Source of the DNA: Pedosphaera sp.
GTDB lineage: Bacteria > Verrucomicrobiota > Verrucomicrobiia > Limisphaerales > SIAT01
Assembly (NCBI GenBank): GCA_009691645.1
Contig: SIAT01000125.1
Span: forward strand, 1 to 5,576
Reading direction: 5' to 3'
DNA length: 5,576 bases
Positions 4,767-5,576 of the stretch are shown here, piece after piece. The notes under the pieces are model-generated. The model was not told the origin of the DNA. It searched no databases and saw only the letters and a program-made list of their open reading frames with translations. The first letter of the stretch is position 1. Each line of letters begins with the position of its first letter. The translations under genes and the position numbers were made by a program.

Positions 4767-5428
4767 AGGATGGCGCGGGCGGGAGCGCCGTCGGCGCCGA
4801 GGATTTTCAGCGGCAGACAGACGAGGTCGTATTTGCCGGGTTTCACTTTGGCGAGATTCAGTCCCTCGATAATCCAAATCGGCTTCTTCGCGCCGAGCAT
4901 GATTTGGTGGCACTCGACGCCGTCCTTGTTGTAGCCGCCGACGGAGAGGTAATCCACACCCACGGTCAACACGCCGCTATCCACAAGATACTGCGCGGTG
5001 TCGGCGGGGATGTAGATGAAGTCTTCGTCGAAGGTGCTGGTCTTCGCCATGCGCCAGCTTTTGGTGGAGCTGCGGGTTTTGAAGAGCACGCGCTCGTTTT
5101 TCTTGAGCCTGTGCGGGCGCAGTTCATCCACGGTGATTTTGCTTTTGTGGAAAATCTCGATGACGCGGCAGGGGCCGACGACGGCTTCGAGCGGCATTTG
5201 TTCCATCGTCACGCCGTCGCGCACGAAATGGCGCGGGGCATCCATGTGGGTGCCGGTATGCGCGGAGAGCGTGAGGTGCGTGAGGTTGCAGGGGATTTTC
5301 TTGCCGGGCTGGCCGGGCACCGGATCGCCGAGTTTGACGTGGAGTTTGATGTGGCACTCGGGATCGCCGGGCCAGTGCACCATGCCGTCGCGCATTTCGA
5401 CCGAGATATCGATCCAGTTTTTGCTCAT
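4754..5428 (-). CDS. cyclase family protein (kynurenine formamidase-like metal hydrolase)
   Basis: This 224-residue protein belongs to the cyclase superfamily, which includes bacterial kynurenine formamidase (KynB), isatin hydrolase and polyketide cyclase-like proteins, mostly divalent-metal hydrolases of amides, lactams or lactones in the cytoplasm. The signature HTGTHMDAPRHF is at residues 57-68; His57, His61 and Asp63 are the expected metal ligands and His67 is also conserved. The N-terminal WPGDP (19-23) is typical. His174 in VECHQIMLG and Glu188 in IWIIEGLNL are the usual late active-site positions. The length is normal. It lacks a signal peptide. It starts 28 bases after the stop of the dehydrogenase upstream on the same strand, so the two probably share a transcript. 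No kynurenine-pathway gene is visible, so assignment as KynB is not justified. The ATG at 5428 is kept because WIDISVEM is the family's usual opening. Confidence 0.88.
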   Translation of the reverse strand: MSKNWIDISVEMRDGMVHWPGDPECHIKLHVKLGDPVPGQPGKKIPCNLTHLTLSAHTGTHMDAPRHFVRDGVTMEQMPLEAVVGPCRVIEIFHKSKITVDELRPHRLKKNERVLFKTRSSTKSWRMAKTSTFDEDFIYIPADTAQYLVDSGVLTVGVDYLSVGGYNKDGVECHQIMLGAKKPIWIIEGLNLAKVKPGKYDLVCLPLKILGADGAPARAILRRL

Positions 5429-5456
5429 AAATTGTCGTGGGTTTTCGCGGTGAAAC

Positions 5457-5576
5457 TCAGGCGAACGAGATGACGTTCTTGATGCCCGTGGCTTTGCCGA
5501 GCAGCAGCTCGCGATAATCTTCGGGTTTGTGGCGCTGAGTGATGAGGGCGTTGATGGCGGCCGGCCAGCGTTTCTG
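5457..5576 (-). CDS. probable zinc-type alcohol dehydrogenase (MDR), C-terminal fragment
   Basis: The last 39 codons of a minus-strand gene that enters from the right edge. They read KRWPAAINALITQRHKPEDY, then RELLLGKATGIKNVISFA and a TGA stop. The pattern W-x-x-A-I-x-x-L-I, a following segment ending in P-x-D-Y-R-E, and a terminal G-I-K-x-V-I is how medium-chain dehydrogenases (zinc-type alcohol or polyol dehydrogenases) end. Such enzymes oxidise alcohols or polyols with NAD(P). The zinc and nucleotide-binding motifs lie outside the window, so the family call rests on a short tail and the substrate is unknown. It lies 28 bases upstream of the cyclase gene on the same strand and probably leads that operon. 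Confidence 0.6.
   Translation of the reverse strand, partial: QKRWPAAINALITQRHKPEDYRELLLGKATGIKNVISFA

Overview
The window is a GC-rich stretch of bacterial chromosome with ordinary gene density and no mobile element, CRISPR array, rRNA or tRNA that I can see. It most resembles a member of the Verrucomicrobiota or a related PVC lineage. The reasons are the Tat-exported Gfo/Idh/MocA oxidoreductase, a secreted GH5 glucanase, starts with little or no Shine-Dalgarno sequence, and the style of the family-4 uracil-DNA glycosylase with its N-terminal extension. The lineage is an inference from gene style, not a measured placement.

Layout, left to right. 1-303 (+) is the end of a class II fructose-bisphosphate aldolase, followed by a good intrinsic terminator at 339-370. 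430-604 (-) looks like a very small transcription unit: a weak promoter, a 20-codon ORF and an intrinsic terminator with a strong U tract. 680-973 (-) is a small cysteine-rich zinc-ribbon protein, divergent from 1059-1919 (+), a family-4 (Fe-S) uracil-DNA glycosylase. The glycosylase 3' end overlaps by 11 bases a convergent, frameshifted HicB-type antitoxin gene (1909-2132, -). A short spacer with a hairpin and an 18-bp near-perfect palindrome separates this from 2238-3272 (-), a secreted GH5 endoglucanase close in sequence to Thermotoga maritima Cel5A. Divergent from it is 3362-4714 (+), the Tat-signal Gfo/Idh/MocA oxidoreductase. The right end holds a minus-strand pair: the tail of a probable zinc-type alcohol dehydrogenase (5457-5576) and a cyclase-family metal hydrolase (4754-5428).

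The genes do not form one pathway. The glucanase and the oxidoreductase share a divergent intergenic region and both carry export signals, which fits extracytoplasmic glycan or sugar use. The dehydrogenase and cyclase look like one operon acting on small molecules. The aldolase and the glycosylase are housekeeping genes. I found no convincing large new system. The item most worth following is the tiny minus-strand transcription unit at 430-604, followed by the broken solitary hicB.
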